Position numbers and translations under genes: made by a program. From Deltaproteobacteria bacterium (GTDB lineage Bacteria; Myxococcota_A; UBA9042; PHBI01): 64,000 nucleotides of DNA. Numbering within the stretch: the stretch's first letter is position 1; each line of letters begins with the position of its first letter. The notes below the pieces were generated by a model. It saw only the letters and a list, made by a program, of their open reading frames with translations. It was not told the DNA's origin and did not search any database. The stretch spans positions 1-64,000 of the forward strand of contig WYBB01000161.1 of the NCBI GenBank assembly GCA_011526585.1, in the 5' to 3' direction. Below, piece after piece: positions 25,844 through 33,857 of the stretch.

Positions 25844-26491
25844 ATGACGCAAGCGACCGGGAACTTCACCAAGCGGGTCGGCGACTACGAGATCGACGTG
25901 CGCGGCAAGGGCCGCCAGTTCAAGAGCGACTTCCTCGAGAAGTTCTCGAGCTGTCACGGGCTCGTGCCGCTCTTCCTCTACTCGCCCATCGTCATCCTCT
26001 GCCTCGTGCTCGCCGTGGTCTCCTACGCGCTGTCGTTTCCGGCGATCGCGGGGCTCACCCTGGGCGGGGTCTTCTTCTGGACCTTCTTCGAGTACTGGAT
26101 GCACCGCGAGGTCTTCCATTGGCGCGGCATCGAGAAGGTGCACTACTTCCTGCACGGCATCCACCACATGTACCCCAACGACGAGGGCCGTCAGGTGATG
26201 CCGCCGGGCGCGTCGCTCGTCGTGGCGATCCCGATGTGGTTCCTGTTCCAGGCGCTCTTCGGCACGGCGCACGCGCTGCCGTTCTATGCGGGCTTCGTCG
26301 GCGGCTACGTCTGGTACGACACGACGCACTTCTGGACGCACGTCGGCAAGGCGAAGAGCCGCTACGGCAAGTACCTGAAGAAGCACCACATGCTGCACCA
26401 CTTCAAGTCGCACCATCACGGCTTCGGAGTCTCGACGCCGATCTGGGATTGGGTCTTCCGCACGATGCCCGAGCGCGATACCAATACCTGA
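25844..26491 (+). CDS. FA2H-like fatty acid/ceramide hydroxylase (sterol desaturase superfamily)
   Basis: 215 residues; ATG 25844 is preferred because GAGGGGG lies about 9 bases upstream (a GTG at 25823 is possible). Histidine clusters: EYWMHREVFHW (83-93), HYFLHGIHHMYPND (100-113), YDTTHFWTH (158-166) and HHMLHHFKSHHHGFGVSTPIWD (181-202). Order and wording match fatty acid 2-hydroxylase (FA2H/Scs7), including the final GFG(I/V)ST.(I/L)WD signature. That is a di-iron membrane enzyme that hydroxylates the acyl chain of ceramides. Two hydrophobic regions (about 41-80 and 126-156) supply the membrane segments. Its stop codon overlaps the start of the next gene (TGATG). Confidence 0.88.
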   Translation: MTQATGNFTKRVGDYEIDVRGKGRQFKSDFLEKFSSCHGLVPLFLYSPIVILCLVLAVVSYALSFPAIAGLTLGGVFFWTFFEYWMHREVFHWRGIEKVHYFLHGIHHMYPNDEGRQVMPPGASLVVAIPMWFLFQALFGTAHALPFYAGFVGGYVWYDTTHFWTHVGKAKSRYGKYLKKHHMLHHFKSHHHGFGVSTPIWDWVFRTMPERDTNT

Positions 26492-28152
26492 TGGCGCGTC
26501 GCACGAACCTCGTCACCTTGATCGCCGTGGTCGCCGTGGGGCTCGCCCTCGCGGGCTGCGGCGACGATCCGATCACCTCCGGCACCGACACCGTCGATCC
26601 GGGCGACACCGTGCCGCTCTTCGAGACCGGCGGCGACGCGAGCGGGACCGAGACGAGCACGCCCGAGGACACGAGCACGCCGTCGGACACCAGCGCGCCG
26701 CCGGACACGAGCACGCCGCCGGATACGAGCGCGCCGCCGGATACGAGCACGCCCGAGGACACGAGCGCGCCGCAGGACACGAGCACGCCCGCGGACACGA
26801 GCGCGCCGCAGGACACGAGCGCGCCCGCGGATACGGTCGCGGACACGAGCACGCCCGCGGATACGGTCACGGACACGGACACGAGCACGCCCGCGGATAC
26901 CGTCACGGACACGAGCACGCCGCAAGACACCGCCGAGACCGACGTCGGACCCGATCCGGATCCGATCGACGACGGCCTCAACGCGTCGTGGATCGGCGGC
27001 GCGTGCGAGTCGAGCGCCGACTGCGATCACCCGGCCTTCAACGAGGCCGAGCAGTGCGTCTCGAGCGGCTTCCCCAACGGCTTCTGCACGCAGAGCTGCC
27101 GCCAGAGCACGACCTCGGGGGCGTGGATCTGCCCCGACGCCGACACCGGCGCGGCCACGCCGTTCACGACGACGCGCTGCATCAGCGCGAACGGCGCGCC
27201 GCGCTGCGTCGCCGAGTGCGACTTCCAGAAGTCCGAGACCGGCTGTCGCCCCGGCTACGCGTGCGTGTTGCGCTCGCGCCACGGCCAGGCGCAGAGCATC
27301 TTCCCGGTCTGTCTGCCCGAGCCGATCCAGCGCTGGCCAGGCGAGCCCGAGCCGGCCGACGACGTCGGCGAGTCGTGCAACACCGCCGCCGACTGCGCCC
27401 ACCGCAGCTGCATGAGCCTGCCCGGCGGCTACTGCACCAAGAGCTACTGCGACACGACCGGCTGCCCCGACGGCTCGACCTGCTACGGCTTCTCGGGCGG
27501 CGAGACGTTCTGCCTGCAGGACTGCCAGCGCGACTCCGAGTGCCGCGAGGCCGAGGGCTACGCGTGCGACATCGACGCCACCTGCTGGCCGACCGACAAC
27601 GCGCCGAGTTGGAACCCCAGCGTCGGCGCCGCCGACTGCCTGAGCGCCTGGGGCGACGGCGGCGACGGCCTCTCGCGCTGCGACACGAGCCCCGACGACT
27701 ACGTCGTCCTGCGCAAGTCGGCGCGCAACCTCGCGCTCTGCAACCGCGGCAGCCTGGTCGAGAGCTACCAGATGGGCCTCGGCTTCGCGCCGATCGGCGA
27801 CAAGCAGGTCGAGGGCGACGGCAAGACGCCCGAGGGGGTGTTCTACATCCCACAGCTCGTGCCGAACTCGGACTACTACAAGGCCTTCCTCGTCTCCTAC
27901 CCCGACAAGGCCGACGCGACGCGCGGGATCGCGGGCGGGATCATCACCCAGGCGCAGAAGAGCGCGATCGATCAGGCGCAGGATCAGTGCGGCACGCCGC
28001 CCCAGAGCACCGGGCTCGGTGGCTGGATCGAGATCCACGGCGAAGGCGGCGACAGCGACTGGACGCTCGGCTGCGCGGCGCTCGACAACGAGGCGATCGA
28101 CGTGCTCTGGGCGCGGCTCGGCGTGCGCGACACCATCGTGATCCTGCCGTGA
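26491..28152 (+). CDS. Lipoprotein with DTSTP repeats, Cys-rich region and L,D-transpeptidase-like domain
   Basis: 553 residues. The ATG shares its first base with the hydroxylase stop codon. A signal peptide ends in the lipobox LAGC (Cys at about 22), so it is lipid-anchored. Residues about 50-150 are a DTSTP/DTSAP low-complexity linker. Residues about 165-380 carry some 20 cysteines in paired spacing. The last 140 residues resemble the YkuD/ErfK L,D-transpeptidase fold: GDGKTPEGVFYI, then IEIHG (His516) and TLGCAAL (Cys528), the catalytic His and Cys. The usual Arg after the Cys motif is absent. Such enzymes cross-link peptidoglycan or attach proteins to it. Confidence 0.82.
   Translation: MARRTNLVTLIAVVAVGLALAGCGDDPITSGTDTVDPGDTVPLFETGGDASGTETSTPEDTSTPSDTSAPPDTSTPPDTSAPPDTSTPEDTSAPQDTSTPADTSAPQDTSAPADTVADTSTPADTVTDTDTSTPADTVTDTSTPQDTAETDVGPDPDPIDDGLNASWIGGACESSADCDHPAFNEAEQCVSSGFPNGFCTQSCRQSTTSGAWICPDADTGAATPFTTTRCISANGAPRCVAECDFQKSETGCRPGYACVLRSRHGQAQSIFPVCLPEPIQRWPGEPEPADDVGESCNTAADCAHRSCMSLPGGYCTKSYCDTTGCPDGSTCYGFSGGETFCLQDCQRDSECREAEGYACDIDATCWPTDNAPSWNPSVGAADCLSAWGDGGDGLSRCDTSPDDYVVLRKSARNLALCNRGSLVESYQMGLGFAPIGDKQVEGDGKTPEGVFYIPQLVPNSDYYKAFLVSYPDKADATRGIAGGIITQAQKSAIDQAQDQCGTPPQSTGLGGWIEIHGEGGDSDWTLGCAALDNEAIDVLWARLGVRDTIVILP
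26650..26934 (+). repeat. Degenerate 15-bp repeat encoding DTSTP/DTSAP
   Basis: About 18 imperfect pentapeptide units (Asp-Thr-Ser-Thr/Ala-Pro with x-Asp-Thr variants) form an unstructured surface linker inside the lipoprotein gene. Such coding repeats can expand or contract. Confidence 0.85.
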
Positions 28153-28222
28153 GCCGTGGTCGCATGACCGCGCCGCGCGCTCGTGCTATCCGGGATGCGT
28201 CTCGCAGTGAGGAGCGCCCGAA

Positions 28223-28546
28223 TTGAACGTCGACACGATGAGTCCGACCACGCGCAAGAAACTCGTGCAGATGGCCTGTATCGCGGCCTGGGCCGACCTC
28301 GAGATCCACGACGCCGAGCGCCAGGTCGTCTTCGAGCTGGCGACGCAGCTCGCGCTGCCGGGCACGGATCTGAGCGAGGTCGAGAGCTGGCTGCGCGAGC
28401 CGCCGCCGGACTTCGACCCGTACGAGATCCCCAACGAACATCGCGCGGCCTTCCTCGAGGCCTTCCTCGAGGTGATCACCGCCGACGGGCGCATCGATCC
28501 CGAGGAGTCGGAGACGATCCGCCTCCTGCGTGAGCTGGTGGTGTGA
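28223..28546 (+). CDS. TerB-like protein
   Basis: 107 residues. The TTG at 28223 has AGGAG 8 bases upstream; an ATG at 28238 is the alternative. LVQMACIAAWADLEIHDAE and EVITADGRIDPEESETI are the paired acidic helical motifs of TerB/tellurite-resistance-like domains, which probably bind metal ions. The function in this context is unknown. It overlaps the next gene by four bases (GTGA), so the two are co-translated. Confidence 0.75.
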   Translation: MNVDTMSPTTRKKLVQMACIAAWADLEIHDAERQVVFELATQLALPGTDLSEVESWLREPPPDFDPYEIPNEHRAAFLEAFLEVITADGRIDPEESETIRLLRELVV

Positions 28547-29817
28547 TCGAGGTCGGTCATCTCGGCGTCGTGGCTGCGCGTGAGGTGCCGCTCGTCGCCG
28601 ACGGCGGTGTCGTGATCTTCGTGGTCGGGCTGGTCTGCCTCGGGGCCTTCATCGCCATCGAGGCGGTCGGCGGGGCCAACCGCAGGCGCGCGTGGAGCCA
28701 GGTCGCAACCGAGCTCGGGCTCGATCACTACGGCCCGATGGACTACGGCGGCCGCCTCGGCGAGAGCGAGGTGCGCATGGACGTCATCAAGCGCGGCTCG
28801 GGCAAGAACCGGCGGATCTTCACGCGCTTTCGCGCGATGGGCGAGCTTCCCGGCGGGCTCTCGATCGGCAGGGAGGGCTTCTTCTCGCGCCTGACCGAGG
28901 ACATCAAGACCGGCGATGCGAGCTTCGACACCGAGGTGCGCGTGACCGGCGACGAGGGGCTCGCGCTCGCGCTGCTCGACGACGAGATGCGCGCGCGCCT
29001 GAAGGACTCCGTCGTGAGCGGCTGGCACCTCAAGGATGGCACCTGGACGCTCCTCGTGCAGCGCCGGATCGGCGACGCGGCGGTGCTCGAGGGCGCGCTG
29101 CGGCGTGGAGCGACGCTCGCGGACGCGACACGGCGCGCGTTGCACTCGGTGCCCGATCGCCTCTGCGCGCGCGTGAGCGATGACGTGATCGCCTCGGCGC
29201 GCAAGGTCAGCCTCCAGTATCTCATCGCCCACCACGGGGGCAGCGCCGCGCTCGACAGGGCGCTCGACGTGGCACGTGGTGACGCTGACGCCGGCGTGCG
29301 CCTCGTCGCCGCGACTACACTCGGGGACACCCGGCTTCTGACGGACATCGCGTTGGACGGGTTCGTCGACCCCGAGCATCGCGCGCAGGCGCTGATGGCA
29401 GCGGTCCGACTCGGGCACGCTGAGTCGATCGCGCCGGCGCTCGACGGGCTCCTCGCTCAGCTCGCCAACGGCGTCGTGCCGATCGGGCTCTTGTCCGCGC
29501 TGGCGGCGGCGCTCGGCATGGCTCCGCACGCCGACGCGGAGGAGACGCTGCTCAGGCTGGTCGACCACGAAAACGAAGACGTCAAGCTCGCCGCGATCCG
29601 CTCGCTCGGCAAGGTCGGCAGCCTGGCGGCGGTGCCGGCGCTGGTGCCGCTGCGCGATCGCTTCTTCGCGTTCGCGATCGCGTCGGCCGGCGCGGCCAAG
29701 GAGGCGATCCTGCAGATCCAGGCGCGCGCTGGCGGCGGGGAGGCGGGCGCGCTCTCGCTGGCCGAGGCCGACGGCGGCCTGGCGGTGGTCGAGGTCGAGC
29801 ACGAGGAGTCGAGGTAG
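28543..29817 (+). CDS. Membrane-anchored protein with HEAT-like repeats, function unknown
   Basis: 424 residues from a GTG that overlaps the TerB-like stop codon. One transmembrane helix lies at about residues 22-42 (VVIFVVGLVCLGAFIAI). The following 160 residues are a globular domain I cannot place. From about residue 210 the sequence becomes repeated helical pairs (ALDVARGDADAGVRLVAATTLG; NEDVKLAAIRSLGKVG), typical of HEAT repeats that mediate protein contacts. It is probably a scaffold working with the TerB-like protein. Confidence 0.72.
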   Translation: MIEVGHLGVVAAREVPLVADGGVVIFVVGLVCLGAFIAIEAVGGANRRRAWSQVATELGLDHYGPMDYGGRLGESEVRMDVIKRGSGKNRRIFTRFRAMGELPGGLSIGREGFFSRLTEDIKTGDASFDTEVRVTGDEGLALALLDDEMRARLKDSVVSGWHLKDGTWTLLVQRRIGDAAVLEGALRRGATLADATRRALHSVPDRLCARVSDDVIASARKVSLQYLIAHHGGSAALDRALDVARGDADAGVRLVAATTLGDTRLLTDIALDGFVDPEHRAQALMAAVRLGHAESIAPALDGLLAQLANGVVPIGLLSALAAALGMAPHADAEETLLRLVDHENEDVKLAAIRSLGKVGSLAAVPALVPLRDRFFAFAIASAGAAKEAILQIQARAGGGEAGALSLAEADGGLAVVEVEHEESR

Positions 29818-29930
29818 TGGCGAGGTGCACGACCTCGACGTAGGGTCGCGGCCGATCGGTCGATGCGACGTCGATCGGGAACGATGCGCGCGGCCCGCGC
29901 GTTGAGGGCGCGCAAGCACGAGGTCAGATC

Positions 29931-31034
29931 ATGGCAAGATTCGAGACGAAGCTTGGTTCGTTCCTGTCGTTGGCGGCGCTGTTGGTGGCGTCCGGCGCCG
30001 CGCGCGCCGAGAGCGCGAGCCCCGACGCGGTGGCGCGCGTACTGGCCGGGCTCGAGACGACCGGCGTCGCCGACGAGCCGGGCGAGGAAAAGCGCATCGC
30101 CGAGTTCGCGAAGTCGGCGAGCAGCAAGTGGGCGCGCTACATCAAGGCGATCGGCGCGCCGATGACGAAGTGGGCGGCGAGCGAGCTGCCGCACGCGGCG
30201 GGCGAGACGATCTTCTACCCGTTCGCCGGACCCGACCTGCCGACCGCGGTGCAGCTCTTCCCGGAGGCGGGCCGCTACGTGCTGGTCGCGCTGCAGACCG
30301 GTGGGCGCGTGCCGGCGCTCGGGGAGATGAAGCCCGACGAGCTCGACGACTACCTCGACATGTTCGAGCGCGGCTGGGTCGACTTCGCGCGGCGCGGGTT
30401 CTTCCGCACCGACGACCTCAAGGCCGACACCGGCAAGGGCAAGACCCTCGAAGGGATCACGCCGGTGCTGATGGCGTTCGCGGCCGCCGGGGGCTTCGAG
30501 GTGAAAGAGGTCGAGCCGATCCGCATCAACGCCGAAGGCAGCGACGTCGAGCGCCACCCGGGCCCGGCCGATGCGATCGCGACCTGGGACTCGGTGCGGC
30601 TCACGCTCGAGCGTGACGGGCGCAAGGTGCTGGTCGACTACGTGTGGGTGGATCTCTCCGACGACTACCTGAAGAAGAATCCCGCGGCCAGGACGTGGCT
30701 CGCAGGCGTGAGCGCGCACAAGGTCTTCACCAAGGCGGCCTCGCACCTCCTGCAGAAGTCGTTCTTCTCGACCTTCCGCGAGATCCTGCTCGAGAGCGCG
30801 CCGCTGGTCGTGCAGGACGAGACCGGCCTCGACTACAAGGACCTCGGCAAGCACTTCGACGTCACGCTCTACGGGCGCTTCCAGCGCGCGCACAAGCTCT
30901 GGACCGAGGGCGTGCAGCGCGAGCTCGCCGATGCGTATCGCAAGCGCAAGGACGTCAAGCCGCTCGGCTTCAAGTTCGGCTACGAAAAGGACGCCGGCTC
31001 GTGCGTGCAGGTCGCGGTGCGGCGCGCGAAGTGA
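29931..31034 (+). CDS. Secreted protein of unknown function, paralogue of the gene at 194-1357
   Basis: 367 residues, ATG 29931 with GAGGT upstream. The signal peptide has cleavage after ARA at about residue 26. It shares the YPFaGpDLptA..lFPE block and the TKAASHLL...DETGLDYK block with the protein encoded at 194-1357, nearly 30 kb away. In this copy the middle region is longer in charged residues. No enzyme motif or further membrane segment. It stands alone between a HEAT-protein gene and a nuclease-family gene. Confidence 0.8.
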   Translation: MARFETKLGSFLSLAALLVASGAARAESASPDAVARVLAGLETTGVADEPGEEKRIAEFAKSASSKWARYIKAIGAPMTKWAASELPHAAGETIFYPFAGPDLPTAVQLFPEAGRYVLVALQTGGRVPALGEMKPDELDDYLDMFERGWVDFARRGFFRTDDLKADTGKGKTLEGITPVLMAFAAAGGFEVKEVEPIRINAEGSDVERHPGPADAIATWDSVRLTLERDGRKVLVDYVWVDLSDDYLKKNPAARTWLAGVSAHKVFTKAASHLLQKSFFSTFREILLESAPLVVQDETGLDYKDLGKHFDVTLYGRFQRAHKLWTEGVQRELADAYRKRKDVKPLGFKFGYEKDAGSCVQVAVRRAK

Positions 31035-31108
31035 TCGCGGGGCTGGTCGTGCGCGCCCATAACGGGCCGCGGCGTGACGCGAGCCGCCACAAATGGTAGG
31101 AAGCTCGC

Positions 31109-31717
31109 ATGTCCGGCCGGGGTGCGAGCGATGTGGTGGCGATGCGGGTGGGCGGGGTCGTGATCGACCCGAGCTCGCAGGTGCCCGTCGTCATCCTGCG
31201 CGGCATCGAGGAGCCGCGCTTGTACGTGCCGATCTTCATCGGCGGGCTGGAGGCGACGGCGATCGCGACGGTGCTGGCGGGCGTGAAGATGCCGCGCCCG
31301 ATGACGCACGACCTGGTCGTGTCGGTGCTCGACGCGGTGCAGTGCCGGGTGGCGGGGATCGTGGTCACGCGCCTGGAGGGTGGGACCTTCTACGCGGAGA
31401 TCCGGGTCGTCGACGAGCACGGCGGCGAGCTGGTGCTCGACTCGCGGCCGTCGGACGCGATCGCGCTGGCGTTGCGCACGGAGGCGCCGATCGCGGTGGC
31501 GCGCGAGGTGATCGCCGAGGCGGGCGCGCTGGCGCCCGAGGAGAGCGAGAGCGGCGGGGCCGAGGGTGAGCGCGAGGCGGGCGCGAAGGACAAGAAGGGC
31601 AAGGCGGCCCCGGCGCAGGAAGGGGTCGAGGCCGACAAGGGGCCGCGCTCGTTCTTCGCCGACGACGTGAAGCTCGAGGATCTCAGCCCCGAAGACTTCG
31701 GCAAGTACAAGATGTGA
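31109..31717 (+). CDS. Bifunctional-nuclease family protein (DUF151)
   Basis: 202 residues, ATG 31109 with AGGAAG upstream. Residues about 10-135 match the DUF151 domain: PVVILRGIEEPRLYVPIFIGGLEATAIA, RPMTHDLV, and GGELVLDSRPSDAIALALRTEAPI. A plant member has DNase and RNase activity, but bacterial members are little characterised. The last 60 residues are charged, followed by a short acidic end (FFADDVKLEDLSPEDF). Its stop overlaps the VanZ-like start (GTGA). Confidence 0.85.
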   Translation: MSGRGASDVVAMRVGGVVIDPSSQVPVVILRGIEEPRLYVPIFIGGLEATAIATVLAGVKMPRPMTHDLVVSVLDAVQCRVAGIVVTRLEGGTFYAEIRVVDEHGGELVLDSRPSDAIALALRTEAPIAVAREVIAEAGALAPEESESGGAEGEREAGAKDKKGKAAPAQEGVEADKGPRSFFADDVKLEDLSPEDFGKYKM

Positions 31718-32154
31718 ACGGCGCCGGGGCCGAGCGGATGCGGAGCACGAGGCGGCGGGCGTGGGCGCTGGCGGTTGTCGCGTTCGTCGGGGTGAGCGTG
31801 GTGATGTTGTGGCCGGGCGCGCCGCAGGTCGTGGCGCCGCGGTGGGCGCACTTCGACAAGCTCGCGCACGCGGGCGCGTGGTTCGTGCTGGCGGTCGCGG
31901 TGTGGCCCGCGCTGCGCCGCACGGTGAAGGGGTCGCGCGCGCGGCGGGCGCTGCTCGTCGTGGGCGCGCTGGCGCTGTGGGGCTTCGGCGTCGAGCTCTT
32001 GCAGGGGCTCGTACCCCATCGGTCGAGCGAGGTATGGGATGGCGTGGCCGACACGGCGGGTGCGCTCTTGGGGACGGGCTTGATGATCGTGCTGGAGTCG
32101 ATCCAGAGCGCCGAAGGAGCCGTGACCGGATCGACGGAGGAGTCGCAGTCATGA
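31714..32154 (+). CDS. VanZ-like membrane protein
   Basis: 146 residues if the overlapping GTG at 31714 is used; an ATG at 31738 is an alternative. Hydrophobic helices lie near 15-33, 48-65, 80-97 and 115-130. HFDKLAHAGAWFVLAVAVWP and GVELLQGLVPHRSSEVWDGVADTAGALLG match the VanZ family, named from teicoplanin resistance but generally of unknown role. It lies between the nuclease-family gene and hutU, overlapping both by four bases. Confidence 0.8.
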   Translation: MNGAGAERMRSTRRRAWALAVVAFVGVSVVMLWPGAPQVVAPRWAHFDKLAHAGAWFVLAVAVWPALRRTVKGSRARRALLVVGALALWGFGVELLQGLVPHRSSEVWDGVADTAGALLGTGLMIVLESIQSAEGAVTGSTEESQS

Positions 32155-33803
32155 TGCCAGGGCAAGGCGCGCCGCGGGGCGCGGAGTTGACGTGTCGAGG
32201 TTGGGTGCAGGAGGCGGCGCTGCGCATGCTGCTCAACAACCTCGATCCGGCGGTCGGCGAGAACCCCGACGAGCTGATCGTCTATGGCGGCAACGGCAAG
32301 GCGGCGCGCAACCGCGAGTGCCTCGAGGTGATCATCGCGACCCTGCGACGGCTCGAGGACGACGAGACGATGCTGGTGCAATCCGGCAAGTGCGTCGGCG
32401 TCGTCAAGACCCATCGCGACGCGCCGCGCGTGCTCATCGCCAACAGCCTCTTCGTGCCGCGCTGGGCGACGCCGGAGGTGTTCTGGGATCTCGAGCAGAA
32501 GGGGCTCACGATGTACGGCCAGATGACGGCCGGCTCGTGGATCTACATCGGCACGCAGGGGATCCTGCAAGGCACCTTCGAGACCTTCGGCGCGATCGCG
32601 CGACGGCGCTTCGGGGGGAGCCTGCGCGGCACGCTGACGGTGACGGCGGGGCTCGGCGGCATGGGCGGCGCGCAGCCGCTGGCGGTGACGATGAACGGCG
32701 GGGTGTGCCTCGTGGCCGAGGTCGATCGCGCGCGCATCGGCAAGCGCCTCGAGACGCGCTACCTCGACGCGGTCGCCTACGATCTCGACGACGGGATCGC
32801 GCGCGCGCTGGCGGCGAAGAACCAGGGGCTGGCGACCTCGATCGCGGTCGAGTGCAACGCGACCGAGCTGCACGACGCGCTCTTGAGGCGCGGGGTGAAG
32901 GTCGACATCGTCACCGACCAGACCAGCGCGCACGACATGCACAAGGGCTACGTGCCCGACGGCATGTCGTATCGGGAGGCGCTCGGGCTGCGGGCGAGCG
33001 ACCGCAAGGCCTACATGGAGGCGGCGTATCGCACGGTGGTGCGCCACGTCGAGCAGATGATCGCGCACCGCGACGCCGGGGCCGAGGTCTTCGACTACGG
33101 CAACAACATCCGCGCGCGCGCGGTCGAAGGCGGGCTCGCGGGGGTCGAGCGGGCGTTCCCCGGGTTCGTGCCGGCGTACATCCGGCCGCTCTTCTGCGAA
33201 GGCAAGGGGCCGTTCCGCTGGGCGGCGCTCTCGGGCGATCCCGAGGACATCTACACGACCGACAAGGCGCTCCTCGAGCTCTTCCCCGAAGACGAGCACC
33301 TGCGACGCTGGCTCACGCTGGCCAAGGAGCGCGTGCAGTTCCAGGGACTGCCGGCGCGGATCTGCTGGCTCGGCTACGGCGAGCGCGACAAGGCCGGCAA
33401 GCTCTTCAACGACCTCGTTCGCGACGGCCGGGTGAAGGCGCCGATCGTGATCGGGCGCGACCATCTCGACGCCGGCAGCGTGGCGAGCCCCAACCGCGAG
33501 ACCGAGGACATGAAGGACGGCTCGGACGCGATCGCCGACTGGCCGATCCTCAACGCGCTCGCCAACGCGGTCAACGGCGCGAGCTGGGTGAGCGTGCACG
33601 GCGGCGGTGGCGTCGGGATCGGCTACTCGGAGCACGCCGGGGTGGTGATCGTCGCCGACGGCACGCCCGAGGCCGAGCGGCGCCTCGCGCGCGTCTTGAG
33701 GTCCGATCCGGCGCTGGGCGTGATGCGCCACGCCGACGCGGGCTACGAGGAGGCGATCGCGGTCGCGAAGGCGCGCGGCGTCGACATCCCGCACCTCGGC
33801 TGA
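32151..33803 (+). CDS. hutU: Urocanate hydratase
   Basis: 550 residues, ATG 32151 overlapping the VanZ-like stop (ATGA) with GGAGGAG upstream. Family blocks are clear: ELIVYGGNGKAARN, GLTMYGQMTAGSWIYIGTQGI, NAD-binding GLGGMGGAQPLAVTMNGG, DIVTDQTSAHD, ICWLGYGERDKAG and SWVSVHGGGGVGIGYS. The enzyme adds water to urocanate to give imidazolonepropionate, the second step of histidine breakdown, using tightly bound NAD. hutH, hutI and hutG are not in the window, so the pathway is scattered or incomplete here. Confidence 0.96.
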   Translation: MMPGQGAPRGAELTCRGWVQEAALRMLLNNLDPAVGENPDELIVYGGNGKAARNRECLEVIIATLRRLEDDETMLVQSGKCVGVVKTHRDAPRVLIANSLFVPRWATPEVFWDLEQKGLTMYGQMTAGSWIYIGTQGILQGTFETFGAIARRRFGGSLRGTLTVTAGLGGMGGAQPLAVTMNGGVCLVAEVDRARIGKRLETRYLDAVAYDLDDGIARALAAKNQGLATSIAVECNATELHDALLRRGVKVDIVTDQTSAHDMHKGYVPDGMSYREALGLRASDRKAYMEAAYRTVVRHVEQMIAHRDAGAEVFDYGNNIRARAVEGGLAGVERAFPGFVPAYIRPLFCEGKGPFRWAALSGDPEDIYTTDKALLELFPEDEHLRRWLTLAKERVQFQGLPARICWLGYGERDKAGKLFNDLVRDGRVKAPIVIGRDHLDAGSVASPNRETEDMKDGSDAIADWPILNALANAVNGASWVSVHGGGGVGIGYSEHAGVVIVADGTPEAERRLARVLRSDPALGVMRHADAGYEEAIAVAKARGVDIPHLG

Positions 33804-33824
33804 ACCGCCCCTTGGGCCAACTTG

Positions 33825-33845
33825 GGGCGGCCCTCGTGGCCGCCC
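33825..33845. repeat. Dispersed REP-like hairpin, same as in the 1436-1556 repeat
   Basis: GGGCGGCC and GGCCGCCC around CTCGT: the exact reverse complement of the hairpin in the tandem array near the left end. It sits in the 54-bp gap between convergent hutU and the DUF1517 gene. There it may act as a bidirectional transcription stop or mRNA stabiliser. Confidence 0.7.
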
Positions 33846-33857
33846 GCGTGACACGGA

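Noticed and set aside
32151..33803. A histidine-utilisation operon
   Set aside because: Only hutU is present; upstream and downstream genes are VanZ-like and DUF1517, not hut genes.
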